In this document: piece by piece, positions 21,461 through 30,537 of the stretch
Layout: every line of letters begins with the position of its first letter
Position numbering within the stretch: position 1 is the stretch's first letter
Assembly (NCBI GenBank): GCA_950096615.1
Contig: CATNCP010000001.1
Location: 62,001 to 126,000 of the forward strand
Direction of reading: 5' to 3'
Origin: an uncultured Kangiella sp.
GTDB lineage: Bacteria > Pseudomonadota > Gammaproteobacteria > Enterobacterales > Kangiellaceae
DNA: 64,000 nt
The notes under the pieces: generated by a model
Database searches by the model: none
The model's input: the letters and a program-made list of their open reading frames with translations, nothing else
Told to the model about the DNA's origin: nothing
Translations under genes and position numbers: made by a program

Positions 21461-23875
21461 ATGTTAACAATAATATTACTTCTCGGCTTGATGGTAGCGC
21501 TTTATCATCGAGTAAGCCTCAAAATCACTAGCATTGCATTAGCAGCGATTTTAGTGGCTTGGAGCGCCTACGAAGGCATCCCATACGTACACTGGGTCCT
21601 ATTCCTAGTGATATTCCTACCATTAAACTTAACTTTTGTGCGTCGTAAACTTTCTGCGAAGCTATTGGACGTATTCAAAGGCATCATGCCGCGAATTTCT
21701 GATACAGAGCAAGAAGCGCTGGATGCCGGTACGGTATGGTGGGAAGCTGAAGTGTTCGGCGGAAAGCCTAACTGGAAGCGTTTCCATAAATTTGAAAAAG
21801 CAACGCTCAGTAAAGAAGAACAAGAATTTATTGACGGTCCTCTTGAAGAATTATGCAGCATGATCAACGACTGGCAGATCACTCACATCGATCGTGATTT
21901 ACCGCCAGAAGTGTGGACTTTCATCAAAGAAAAAGGCTTCTTTAGCTTTATTATCCCGAAAGAATATGGCGGTTTAGGTTTTTCTTCTTACGCGCAATCC
22001 CGCGTATTAACGAAAATTAACTCCCTAAGCGCTACAGCAGGCAGTATCGTTTCGGTACCTAACTCGCTCGGACCAGCTGAGCTATTAATGCACTACGGTA
22101 CACAAGAACAGCGTGACCATTACCTACCTCGCTTAGCCAAAGCCAAAGAAGTGCCTTGTTTCGCTTTAACGGCGATTGAAGCAGGCTCAGACGCTGGTGG
22201 CATTCCTGATAAAGGTGTTATCTGTAAAGGTCAGTGGAACGGCGAAGAAGTTGTCGGTATGAAGCTCACTTGGGATAAGCGCTACATCACGCTAGCTCCC
22301 GTCGCCTCGATTTTAGGTTTAGCGTTTAAACTGTACGATCCAGAAGGATTACTTGGCGAAGAAGAAGATTTAGGCATTACTTGTGCCTTAATCCCGATGG
22401 ACACCGATGGTGTTGAAATTGGTCGTCGTCATTACCCACTAAGCACGCCGTTCCAAAACGGCCCTACTTCCGGCAAAGACGTATTTGTACCACTCGATTA
22501 CATTATCGGTGGCCCGAAAAACGCCGGTAAAGGCTGGAGAATGTTGGTCGACTGTCTGTCTGCCGGTCGAGCTATTTCACTGCCATCAAGCGCTAATGGC
22601 GGGGTCAAAATGGCCTCTTACACCACGGGAGCCTATGCTCGCATCCGTCGTCAGTTCAATGTACCAGTAGGCTACATGGAAGGCGTGATGGAAGCTCTCG
22701 CTCGTATAGCTGGTAAAAGCTATATGGTTGACTCGATGTTAACCTTTACCGCTTCAGGTATCGACAGCGGCGAAAAGCCATCGGTCGCATCGGCTATCGT
22801 AAAATGCCATACCACTGCCCTCGCCCGCGACGTTGCTTGCGATGGCATGGATGTTCATGGTGGTAAGGCTGTAATGATGGGGCCGAAGAACTACATGGCT
22901 CGAGCCTACCAAGGCGCTCCAATTTCGATTACGGTCGAAGGCGCGAACATCTTAACCCGTAGCTTGATTATTTATGGTCAAGGTTCGATTCGTTGCCATC
23001 CTTACGTCTTAAAAGAAATTCAAGCGACTCAAAACGAAAATCGTAAGGAAGCGATTAAAGACTTCGACAAAGCACTGTTCAGCCACGTCGGTTTCGCCAT
23101 GAGTAATAAAATCCGTACCTTCTGGTTAGGTTTAACTGGCAGCTTGTTGGTTAAAAAGCCACAGTCAGACTTTACGGGGCGTTATTACCAGCGCATTACT
23201 CGCTTCTCAAGCGCGCTGGCCTTCTTGTCAGACGTTGTTATGGGCGTATTAGGCGGCGAACTAAAGCGTCGCGAAATGATTTCAGGTCGTTTAGGCGACA
23301 TGCTAAGTAATCTCTACATCGCATCGTCAGTTCTAAAAATGTACCACGACAAAGGCCGCCCTGAACACGACAAAGAAATTGTCCAGTGGGCGCTAGAGCA
23401 TTGTCTATACGAAACACAAATGGCGGCTGATGGCGTTTTAAAGAACTTCCCTATCGGCTGGATGGGCAAACTATTACGCATCGTCGTATTCCCACTAGGC
23501 TTACGTTTATCTCCACCGTCGGACAAACTGAGCCGTAAGCTTGCTCGTCAGCTACAAGAGCCACAAGCAATGCGCGAAGAACTGACACATGGCGCCTTCA
23601 AGTCTGAATCCGAAGCCAGCAACTTGTACAAAGTCGACAAAGCGCTGCGCCTACAGCTTGAAATGGAGCCGATCGTTAAAAAGTTCTCACAAGCACTCGG
23701 TAAACGTGCCGGTAATCACCAAGTCGTGCCATTCGCCAAAGAAGCGCTCGACGCAGGCCACATTACCCAAGACGAATATCAGCTGGTGTTAGATGCCGAA
23801 GAAGCTCGACTCGAAGTGATTAATGTCGACGACTTCGCTCCAGAAGAGATGAAACATCACTTATCAGAGAACTAA
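21461..23875 (+). CDS. fadE: Acyl-CoA dehydrogenase FadE
   Basis: 804 aa; N-terminal TM; FFSFIIPKEYGGLGFSSYAQS, ALTAIEAGSDAGGIPDKGVICKGQWNGEEVVGMKLTWDKRYITLAP. Confidence 0.96.
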   Translation: MLTIILLLGLMVALYHRVSLKITSIALAAILVAWSAYEGIPYVHWVLFLVIFLPLNLTFVRRKLSAKLLDVFKGIMPRISDTEQEALDAGTVWWEAEVFGGKPNWKRFHKFEKATLSKEEQEFIDGPLEELCSMINDWQITHIDRDLPPEVWTFIKEKGFFSFIIPKEYGGLGFSSYAQSRVLTKINSLSATAGSIVSVPNSLGPAELLMHYGTQEQRDHYLPRLAKAKEVPCFALTAIEAGSDAGGIPDKGVICKGQWNGEEVVGMKLTWDKRYITLAPVASILGLAFKLYDPEGLLGEEEDLGITCALIPMDTDGVEIGRRHYPLSTPFQNGPTSGKDVFVPLDYIIGGPKNAGKGWRMLVDCLSAGRAISLPSSANGGVKMASYTTGAYARIRRQFNVPVGYMEGVMEALARIAGKSYMVDSMLTFTASGIDSGEKPSVASAIVKCHTTALARDVACDGMDVHGGKAVMMGPKNYMARAYQGAPISITVEGANILTRSLIIYGQGSIRCHPYVLKEIQATQNENRKEAIKDFDKALFSHVGFAMSNKIRTFWLGLTGSLLVKKPQSDFTGRYYQRITRFSSALAFLSDVVMGVLGGELKRREMISGRLGDMLSNLYIASSVLKMYHDKGRPEHDKEIVQWALEHCLYETQMAADGVLKNFPIGWMGKLLRIVVFPLGLRLSPPSDKLSRKLARQLQEPQAMREELTHGAFKSESEASNLYKVDKALRLQLEMEPIVKKFSQALGKRAGNHQVVPFAKEALDAGHITQDEYQLVLDAEEARLEVINVDDFAPEEMKHHLSEN

Positions 23876-23887
23876 AGTCATACAAGC

Positions 23888-23904
23888 GGTGGGCTAAGCC
23901 CACC
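23888..23904. repeat. REP-like palindrome GGTGGGCT-A-AGCCCACC
   Basis: Perfect 8-bp arms around a central A, followed by CTAC; GTAGGGTGGGC...GCCCACC-type sequences are common intergenic repeats in bacteria. Confidence 0.5.
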
Positions 23905-23933
23905 CTACTAACTTACCCTTAGTGTTACCCTTG

Positions 23934-23967
23934 ATGCCGTTTGCTGAAAAGTAAGCGGCATTTTTTT
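23934..23967 (+). terminator. Rho-independent terminator downstream of fadE
   Basis: ATGCCGTTTGCT-GAAA-AGTAAGCGGCAT-TTTTTT: 12-bp stem (two G-U pairs), GAAA loop, T-tract. Confidence 0.9.
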
Positions 23968-24273
23968 GCCTAAAGCACTACTTTTTGAACTCCCCTTTGG
24001 AGCTAGTTGAACGAGTATAAAGTTATAGTGCAAATTAGGCAGGAAGCCTAATTTAGCTAAGACGAATAAGTGACTACTAGGAATCCCTTTAGGGAGATGT
24101 TTCGTTTAGCGGCGCGTAAATAACTTTTAAGAGTGAAGGAAGCCTGAAAGGCCTAGCGACAGGGGTGCCCTTCTTTTGGTTCCTTTTTCCCTAAAGGGAC
24201 TCCCTTCAGTCGCTTACAAGCTAGAGAAAGTAACTCGCTGAAAGAGCGAAATAGAATAGTGAAATAAGAAGTA

Positions 24274-24918
24274 TCAAACAAAAAAGTTAATCCACCCCGA
24301 CATAGTCTGAGCAGCATTCCATAAGAATCGAAACACCGGAACACCTAAAATACTCAGTACCACCAAGGCTAGGAAGAAAAAGGTGCCGTATTTGCCGTTC
24401 CATTGGTGGTATTTGTATTTCAGCGACTTTGGTAATAACCATTCCATGACGTAGTGTCCGTCTAGCGGCCCTATGGGTAATAGGTTAAACAACATCAGTA
24501 GAATGTTAATCAGCGCTAAAAACGTGAGCGATGTTTGTGCGACGTCAGATTGTAGTGCAGTTATATCAAATACGTAGGCTGCTGCTTGTAGATTTACCGC
24601 GATCAAAGCAATCAAAAAGTTCATCAATGGTCCTGCGGCGGCGACAGCAGCCCCGGCCCAAGTGGTTTTCAGCTTTCGGTGAGTTACTGGAACCGGTTTA
24701 GCGTAGCCAAATCCGATCATGACCACGAATAACAGCCCCATGGGATCAATATGATTCATGGGATTGAGGTTTAAGCGCCCCATTTTCTCAGCGGTATCGT
24801 CGCCAAGCAGCTTTGCCGAATAGGCATGACCAAACTCATGCAGCGTCAATGAAAATATAATGACGAATATGACAATAGAAAAAATTGCGTACTGCCCATT
24901 GTATAAAAGTGGAAGCAT
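24274..24918 (-). CDS. Site-2 protease (M50) family membrane metalloprotease
   Basis: LTLHEFGHAYSAKLLGDDTA (HExxH) and LLPIGPLDGHYV (NxxPxxxLDG-like). Confidence 0.92.
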   Translation of the reverse strand: MLPLLYNGQYAIFSIVIFVIIFSLTLHEFGHAYSAKLLGDDTAEKMGRLNLNPMNHIDPMGLLFVVMIGFGYAKPVPVTHRKLKTTWAGAAVAAAGPLMNFLIALIAVNLQAAAYVFDITALQSDVAQTSLTFLALINILLMLFNLLPIGPLDGHYVMEWLLPKSLKYKYHQWNGKYGTFFFLALVVLSILGVPVFRFLWNAAQTMSGWINFFV

Positions 24919-25040
24919 GGTGAATCTCTTTAGAATCGTTAGCGCTAATTTATGGCCTTTTGAGTGGTTTTACAAGTGTGAACCAGTTTGCATTATGGTG
25001 GCAAAGGCTGTAAAAGTAATAAAAAAATATGGGGAATATT

Positions 25041-26381
25041 ATGAATCCTATGATGAGACCTGTTTTTAAAACAGCATTACTAGGCTTGCTAACCACTGCT
25101 TTTCTACAACCAGCGAGTTATGCCGAGACGCACGCCAATAGTAAACAACAGATTGAACAAGGTGCTGACGCTTTAGAACGCAAAGTTATCGACTGGCGTC
25201 GCCATCTTCACCAAAATCCTGAACTGGGTAATCGCGAATTTGAAACCAGCAAATACATCGCGACTCACCTCAAGGCCTTAGGGTTAGACGTTAAAACAGA
25301 AGTCGCTCACACCGGCGTAGTCGCTGTGCTTAAAGGAGGTAAACCGGGGCCTGTAGTCGCGCTTCGAGCGGATATGGACGCGCTACCCGTTAAGGAACGT
25401 GTGGACTTGCCATTTGCCTCAAAAGCTACTGGCGAATATATGGGCAAGGAAGTGCCTGTGATGCATGCTTGTGGTCATGACACACACGTGGCTATTTTGA
25501 TGGGCGTAGCGGAACTGCTATCTGGTATGCAAGCTGAGCTTCCCGGCACGGTAAAGTTTATTTTCCAGCCTGCTGAAGAAGGGCCACCTCCAGGCGAAGA
25601 AGGTGGCGCTGAATTGATGGTGAAACAAGGTGTCTTAAAAAACCCTGATGTAGACGTTGTATTTGGTCTGCACATTTCAGCGGGAACAGACGTCGGTAAA
25701 ATCAATATTCGTAAAAAAGGCATCATGGCCAGCTCTGACGATTTCAAAATTACCATCGATGGCAAGCAGGCTCACGGCTCCACGCCTTGGGATTCAGTCG
25801 ATCCTATCGTCACCGCTTCCCAGATTGTGAATAGCTTACAAACGATCGTCAGCCGGCATATGCCTTTAACGCAACAGGCTTCCGTCGTAACAGTCGGCTC
25901 GATTCATGGTGGCGTACGTTCTAATATTATTCCTGAAAAAGTCGAGATGTTAGGGACTATTCGAACTTTGAGCGAACTTGATCGCTCGCGTATTCATGAG
26001 TTAGTCCGCAAGAAAGCAACGTTAATTGGCGAAAGCATGGGCGCGAAAGTAACCGTCGAGCTTCCCTACTCGTCCGCCTATCCTGTGACTTATAATGATC
26101 CGGCGCTGACCGATGAAATGATACCAACGCTTGAGGCGGTCGCTGGCGCAGAGAACGTTATCACCATTAATCCAATTACTGGTGCAGAAGATTTCTCTTT
26201 CTACGCACGCGAAGTTCCTGGAGTCTTCTTTTTCCTCGGCGGAAAGCCAAAAGGATTACCCGCTTCAGAAGCCGCCCCACACCATACCCCTGATTTTTAT
26301 ATCGATGAATCGGGTATGAAGCTTGGCGTCAAAGCTTTGTCGCGCTTAGCTATTGATTACATGAATGCTCACAAAAAGTAA
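25041..26381 (+). CDS. M20 family amidohydrolase/peptidase with signal peptide
   Basis: DWRRHLHQNPELGNREFETSKYI, ALRADMDALPV, MHACGHDTHVA; the start at 25041 has the better SD (GGGGA). Confidence 0.92.
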   Translation: MNPMMRPVFKTALLGLLTTAFLQPASYAETHANSKQQIEQGADALERKVIDWRRHLHQNPELGNREFETSKYIATHLKALGLDVKTEVAHTGVVAVLKGGKPGPVVALRADMDALPVKERVDLPFASKATGEYMGKEVPVMHACGHDTHVAILMGVAELLSGMQAELPGTVKFIFQPAEEGPPPGEEGGAELMVKQGVLKNPDVDVVFGLHISAGTDVGKINIRKKGIMASSDDFKITIDGKQAHGSTPWDSVDPIVTASQIVNSLQTIVSRHMPLTQQASVVTVGSIHGGVRSNIIPEKVEMLGTIRTLSELDRSRIHELVRKKATLIGESMGAKVTVELPYSSAYPVTYNDPALTDEMIPTLEAVAGAENVITINPITGAEDFSFYAREVPGVFFFLGGKPKGLPASEAAPHHTPDFYIDESGMKLGVKALSRLAIDYMNAHKK

Positions 26382-26408
26382 GTTTTAAAAGCTTCAGTTA
26401 ATTAAGTG

Positions 26409-27032
26409 TTAGTAAATACTTTTTAGCTGAAGCCTGACATTTCTAGCTTTTAAAATAGTTTGCTTCCTAAATACCTCAAGAGGCGTCCCTTTCCCTACAT
26501 TTGCACAAGTAAAGTCCGCAAAGTAACCAAGCTCCCAATATTCACTAGGAATATCTGCTAGGTAAAGCACCGGAACGTTATAGATTCTTGCCCTCTGGAA
26601 CTTGTCTAAATCACAAAACTGGCTAGTCCCATCCTGTATAAGCCTAAATTGCTCCTCCCAATAACCAATATCTGGATCAAATATATAAAACACTTCGTCT
26701 TTTTTTCTAAGAAAGAACAATCCTCTAGCCCCTACTTCGGCTTGGTTGACGCTCCAATCAGTAATAACCTCAATAGTTTTTAGGCTAGAATATTGTTCAT
26801 TTGAAGTATATACCTCTGAAACTTGTAACCAAAGCTTTACTGATTCAACCCCATCAAATCTTGATTGGCCATATTCAGCTTTAATCACTTTTCCATCGAC
26901 AATTAATTCCGAGCTGCTAATAAAACTTTCCCAAATAGCTGGAGCAGACCGAGATAAAGCTGGTTTTGATAGTATTAAAGTTATTAGTACTAACAGTGGC
27001 AGAAGAAAGTTCTTCATTAAGGCTGTTCTCAT
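26409..27032 (-). CDS. Hypothetical secreted protein
   Basis: 207 aa with signal peptide-like N-terminus MKNFLLPLLVLITLILSKPALS; no domain recognised with certainty. Confidence 0.6.
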   Translation of the reverse strand: MRTALMKNFLLPLLVLITLILSKPALSRSAPAIWESFISSSELIVDGKVIKAEYGQSRFDGVESVKLWLQVSEVYTSNEQYSSLKTIEVITDWSVNQAEVGARGLFFLRKKDEVFYIFDPDIGYWEEQFRLIQDGTSQFCDLDKFQRARIYNVPVLYLADIPSEYWELGYFADFTCANVGKGTPLEVFRKQTILKARNVRLQLKSIY

Positions 27033-27128
27033 ATGTGGTTAGTTTCCTGTATAGAGATTGATACTTTTTTATCTGGTCACAAATATATATACTCCTGACT
27101 TAGATAACTGTAACCAACAACTAATATT

Positions 27129-28142
27129 ATGGCAAAGAAGAAAGTCTACATCGCATACACTGGCGGCACCATTGGGATGAAGCCCAGTGACCAAGGTTTT
27201 GTGCCACAAAAAGGCTTTCTTGGCGCGACGTTAAAGAGCTTTCCTGAGTTCCAGCATCCTGATATGCCGGAAATCACGATTCATGACTACGCTGAGCCGA
27301 TTGATTCTGCCAATATGTCACCAGAAGACTGGCACCATATCGCTGAAGACATCGAACGTAATTATGACGACTACGATGGTTTCGTGGTGCTTCATGGTAC
27401 AGATACCATGGCTTACACGGCGTCGGCATTGTCTTTCATGCTCGAAGGGTTACAAAAGCCGGTTATTTTCACAGGTTCGCAAATTCCGTTAACTCAGCTT
27501 AGAACTGATGCACGTGATAACTTAATTAATGCAATCTTCCTTGCGGCCAACTACCCGATCCCTGAAGTCAGTTTATTCTTCCATGATCATCTTCATCGCG
27601 GTAATCGCACGATTAAAACAGACGCTGATGGTTTCGCTGCTTTTAGTTCCCCCAACATGCCGCCACTGGCAAGTATCGGTAGCACCATCAAAGTTCGTGA
27701 GCATTTAATCTGGCAACGTAAGCACAAAGAATTAACGGTCCGACGCTTCAGTTCACCCAAGATTGCTATTTTGACGTTATTCCCTGGGATTTCTCACGAC
27801 TTGGTGCGTGATTTTCTTGCACAAGATTTGGATGGTGTGGTTTTACAAAGCTTTGGTGCGGGTAATGCCCCAGTGAACAATAAACCTTTGATGCAGGCCA
27901 TTAAAGACGCCACCAACCAAGGCAAAGTCATCGTGAACTGCACACAGTGCTTGAAAGGCTCAGTCAATATGAGCACCTATGAAACGGGCAAAATTTTGAT
28001 GGATGCCGGAGTCACTTCCGGTTTTGATATGACCACCGAAGCAGCCCTAGCCAAACTTTACTACTTATTCAGTCGTGGCTTGGATGCAAAAACCATTCGT
28101 GAAAATATGGTGGTGAGTTTACGCGGTGAGCTGACTAATTAG
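27129..28142 (+). CDS. ansA: Type I (cytoplasmic-type) L-asparaginase
   Basis: VYIAYTGGTIGM, VVLHGTDTMAYTASALSFML, no signal peptide. Confidence 0.95.
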   Translation: MAKKKVYIAYTGGTIGMKPSDQGFVPQKGFLGATLKSFPEFQHPDMPEITIHDYAEPIDSANMSPEDWHHIAEDIERNYDDYDGFVVLHGTDTMAYTASALSFMLEGLQKPVIFTGSQIPLTQLRTDARDNLINAIFLAANYPIPEVSLFFHDHLHRGNRTIKTDADGFAAFSSPNMPPLASIGSTIKVREHLIWQRKHKELTVRRFSSPKIAILTLFPGISHDLVRDFLAQDLDGVVLQSFGAGNAPVNNKPLMQAIKDATNQGKVIVNCTQCLKGSVNMSTYETGKILMDAGVTSGFDMTTEAALAKLYYLFSRGLDAKTIRENMVVSLRGELTN

Positions 28143-28618
28143 TCACTCTCGACAATCTCCGTTGTGACTTTTGTTTTTACTGAGTTGGCGATAAAGCAAA
28201 GCTCGTGCGCTTGGTGATGCATTTTCTCCAGCACAGTTCGGCTGGGTATTTTCTCGCCTGAAAACACGACTTTCGGTTTTAAAGTGACGATTTCGACAAA
28301 AGCTCTGCCCTGCTCGTCCTTACCCATGACTCCAACAGCCTGATCTTTATAGCTGTCTACTAGCAGACGTTTTTTAGCTGCAATCGACAAAAAGAACAGC
28401 ATGTGGCAGCTGGATAACGAAGCCACGAAAGCTTCTTCAGGATCAACGTTGGCTTCCACCGAGTAAGGCAAAGGAACGATATGCGGTGATGAAGATGCCT
28501 CAACTATTGCGCCACCATCAAACGACCACTGATGACCACGGCTGTATTGGTTATCTAGAAATGCTTGCTCACCGCGTGACCAACTTATCGTTGCGAAATA
28601 TTTAGCCATAAGCATCAC
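28139..28618 (-). CDS. OsmC family protein
   Basis: VDPEEAFVASLSSCHMLFFLSIAAKKRLLVDSY typical of OsmC. Confidence 0.92.
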   Translation of the reverse strand: MMLMAKYFATISWSRGEQAFLDNQYSRGHQWSFDGGAIVEASSSPHIVPLPYSVEANVDPEEAFVASLSSCHMLFFLSIAAKKRLLVDSYKDQAVGVMGKDEQGRAFVEIVTLKPKVVFSGEKIPSRTVLEKMHHQAHELCFIANSVKTKVTTEIVESD

Positions 28619-28634
28619 TCCTTCGCGGATATTT

Positions 28635-28955
28635 TTAGTGCGTATTCTTACCTGGAATAATCATTGATGGATCGATAACGAAGGTATCTTGAGGTTCTTT
28701 CTCGTTAGCAGACTTTCCTGGAAATTCGTCTCTCATCTTTTTACCAGTCACCAAATCACCAGTTTTAGTCACCGTAAACGGCTCACTGTCATCTTCACTA
28801 AGGCCTGCCTTGTATAACATGATAGCTTGAATACAGGTTTCTTTTTGCTGATCGGTAAGAACAGCACCGTCTGGCCACTTGCCGGTTTCTACCGCTGTAG
28901 TGAAGCGTTCGATCATGTCAGGCGTCAGAGTTTTGATGAGTTGAGAAAAGTCCAT
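28635..28955 (-). CDS. DUF1315 (YeaC-like) family protein
   Basis: MDFSQLIKTLTPDMIERFTTAVETGKWPDGAVLTDQQKETCIQAIMLYKA; the internal ATG is preferred over the TTG start in the ORF track. Confidence 0.8.
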   Translation of the reverse strand: MDFSQLIKTLTPDMIERFTTAVETGKWPDGAVLTDQQKETCIQAIMLYKAGLSEDDSEPFTVTKTGDLVTGKKMRDEFPGKSANEKEPQDTFVIDPSMIIPGKNTH

Positions 28956-29139
28956 AACAGGGAGAGTTATCTTAAAAACTTGTCGCAATTATGCAGAATT
29001 TCAACTGATTTTACCAGTTCCTATAATGCCTCTTGAGACCCTGATGACAAAATTTGCAAAAAACCTTATACATCAAAACTTTAGCAACAGGCAACATCTA
29101 TTGCTTCACAGTAGCTATGTGATATAGTTAACAATTATA

Positions 29140-29156
29140 GTTGTAATGATTACAAC
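29140..29156. promoter_or_regulatory. Candidate operator palindrome GTTGTAAT-G-ATTACAAC upstream of the HD-GYP gene
   Basis: Perfect 8-bp dyad about 32 nt upstream of the start codon. Confidence 0.45.
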
Positions 29157-29188
29157 ACTATTGGGGTCTTCCACTACATAGGCTGAAT

Positions 29189-30394
29189 ATGGCATTGATA
29201 AAGGTCAAAGTGCCGACCGATTCTATTGATATTGGTATGTTTGTCGTTGAACTCGACAGACCGTGGACCGATGTGCCCCTACCTTTCCAGAAGTTTGAAA
29301 TTACCACCGAGCGTGAACTTAAAATCCTTAGTGAATACTGTAAGTATGTTCACATTGAGATTGATGCTTTTCTCTGGGAAAAGAAAAAACAAGAACTTAG
29401 CAAGCATACTTCAACAAGCACTTTACCCGAAAACACGCCCATTCATCATGAGCTTCCTCGCGCTTCTACCACCTATCAGTCAGCAAAAGAGTTCACTATC
29501 GAGCTCTTTGAATCGACAAAGTTTGGTTTAGAGCTTGATTTAGAACATAGCAAGCAAGTGATCAATAACTGTATTACCAGTATCCTTTCCAATGCTAACG
29601 CATTATTTTGGCTAACCCGCATTAAGGATCGCAATCATTATACTGCTGAACACAGTTTACGCGTTGCTATTCTTGCTATCGCCTTTGGCAAATATTTGGG
29701 ACTTGACCGCAAACAGCTTGAGTTACTGGGGCTGTGTGGTCTTTTGCATGATTTAGGTCAAACACAACTCCCCGACGACATCGTTAACAAAGCTGGTCCA
29801 TTGAATGAAGCTGAATATCGAGTGATGCAAAAGCATACCCTACTCGGCCATGAACTTGTGATACACGATAATGACATCAGCTCAGCGGTCAAAGAAGTCA
29901 TTCTCAATCACCACATTCATTTCAACGGTAAGGGTTACCCTAAAAGCCCAGCTAAAGTGACTCCAAGCCAATTCTGTCGCATGATCAGTATCATTGATGC
30001 TTATGATGCCATTACCAGTGAAAGCCCTTATAAATTAAGTAAATCACCCCGCGAAGCATTAAAAATTCTGTTTGACCAACGTGATAAGCAATTCGATGGC
30101 AAGCTGGTCGGCAACTTTATTCAGATGATGGGGATTTACCCGCCCGGAAGCCTCGTTCGCATGTCGAATGGTGAAGTGGGTATTGTGATATCAACCGATA
30201 AGAAACATAAACTCTTACCCAAGGTAGAGCTGGTTCAAGATCGCCACGGTCGACTCAAACGCTCTATTATTATTGATCTAAAGAAAAATCCTAAGGATCC
30301 GAGCGGTAACGCTTACAAAATTACAGCGTCCATGCCCGATGGTTCAATGGGCTTCGATATGCGTCAATATATACAGTCAACGCACCAGTGCTAA
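29189..30394 (+). CDS. HD-GYP domain protein with DUF3391-like N-terminus (putative c-di-GMP phosphodiesterase, variant motifs)
   Basis: AEHSLRVAILA, LLHDLGQTQLPDDIVNKAGPLNEAEY, LNHHIHFNGKGYP. Confidence 0.9.
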   Translation: MALIKVKVPTDSIDIGMFVVELDRPWTDVPLPFQKFEITTERELKILSEYCKYVHIEIDAFLWEKKKQELSKHTSTSTLPENTPIHHELPRASTTYQSAKEFTIELFESTKFGLELDLEHSKQVINNCITSILSNANALFWLTRIKDRNHYTAEHSLRVAILAIAFGKYLGLDRKQLELLGLCGLLHDLGQTQLPDDIVNKAGPLNEAEYRVMQKHTLLGHELVIHDNDISSAVKEVILNHHIHFNGKGYPKSPAKVTPSQFCRMISIIDAYDAITSESPYKLSKSPREALKILFDQRDKQFDGKLVGNFIQMMGIYPPGSLVRMSNGEVGIVISTDKKHKLLPKVELVQDRHGRLKRSIIIDLKKNPKDPSGNAYKITASMPDGSMGFDMRQYIQSTHQC

Positions 30395-30537
30395 CCCAAG
30401 AGTGCTAATCCAGTGAATTTGTAAAATTTCAGCTTTTACTGGACAGCGAGCCTCCTCTCAATCATCATATAACCCATTAAAAAACATATCATTCGTTGAA
30501 TAAAACCATTCCATAACGGACTACCCAACTCAACATT

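Noticed and set aside
24153-24344. 63-aa minus-strand ORF (MFRCFDSYGMLLRLC...)
   Set aside because: Overlaps the M50 gene's 3' end and the repeat-like segment; composition fits a non-coding repeat rather than a real protein
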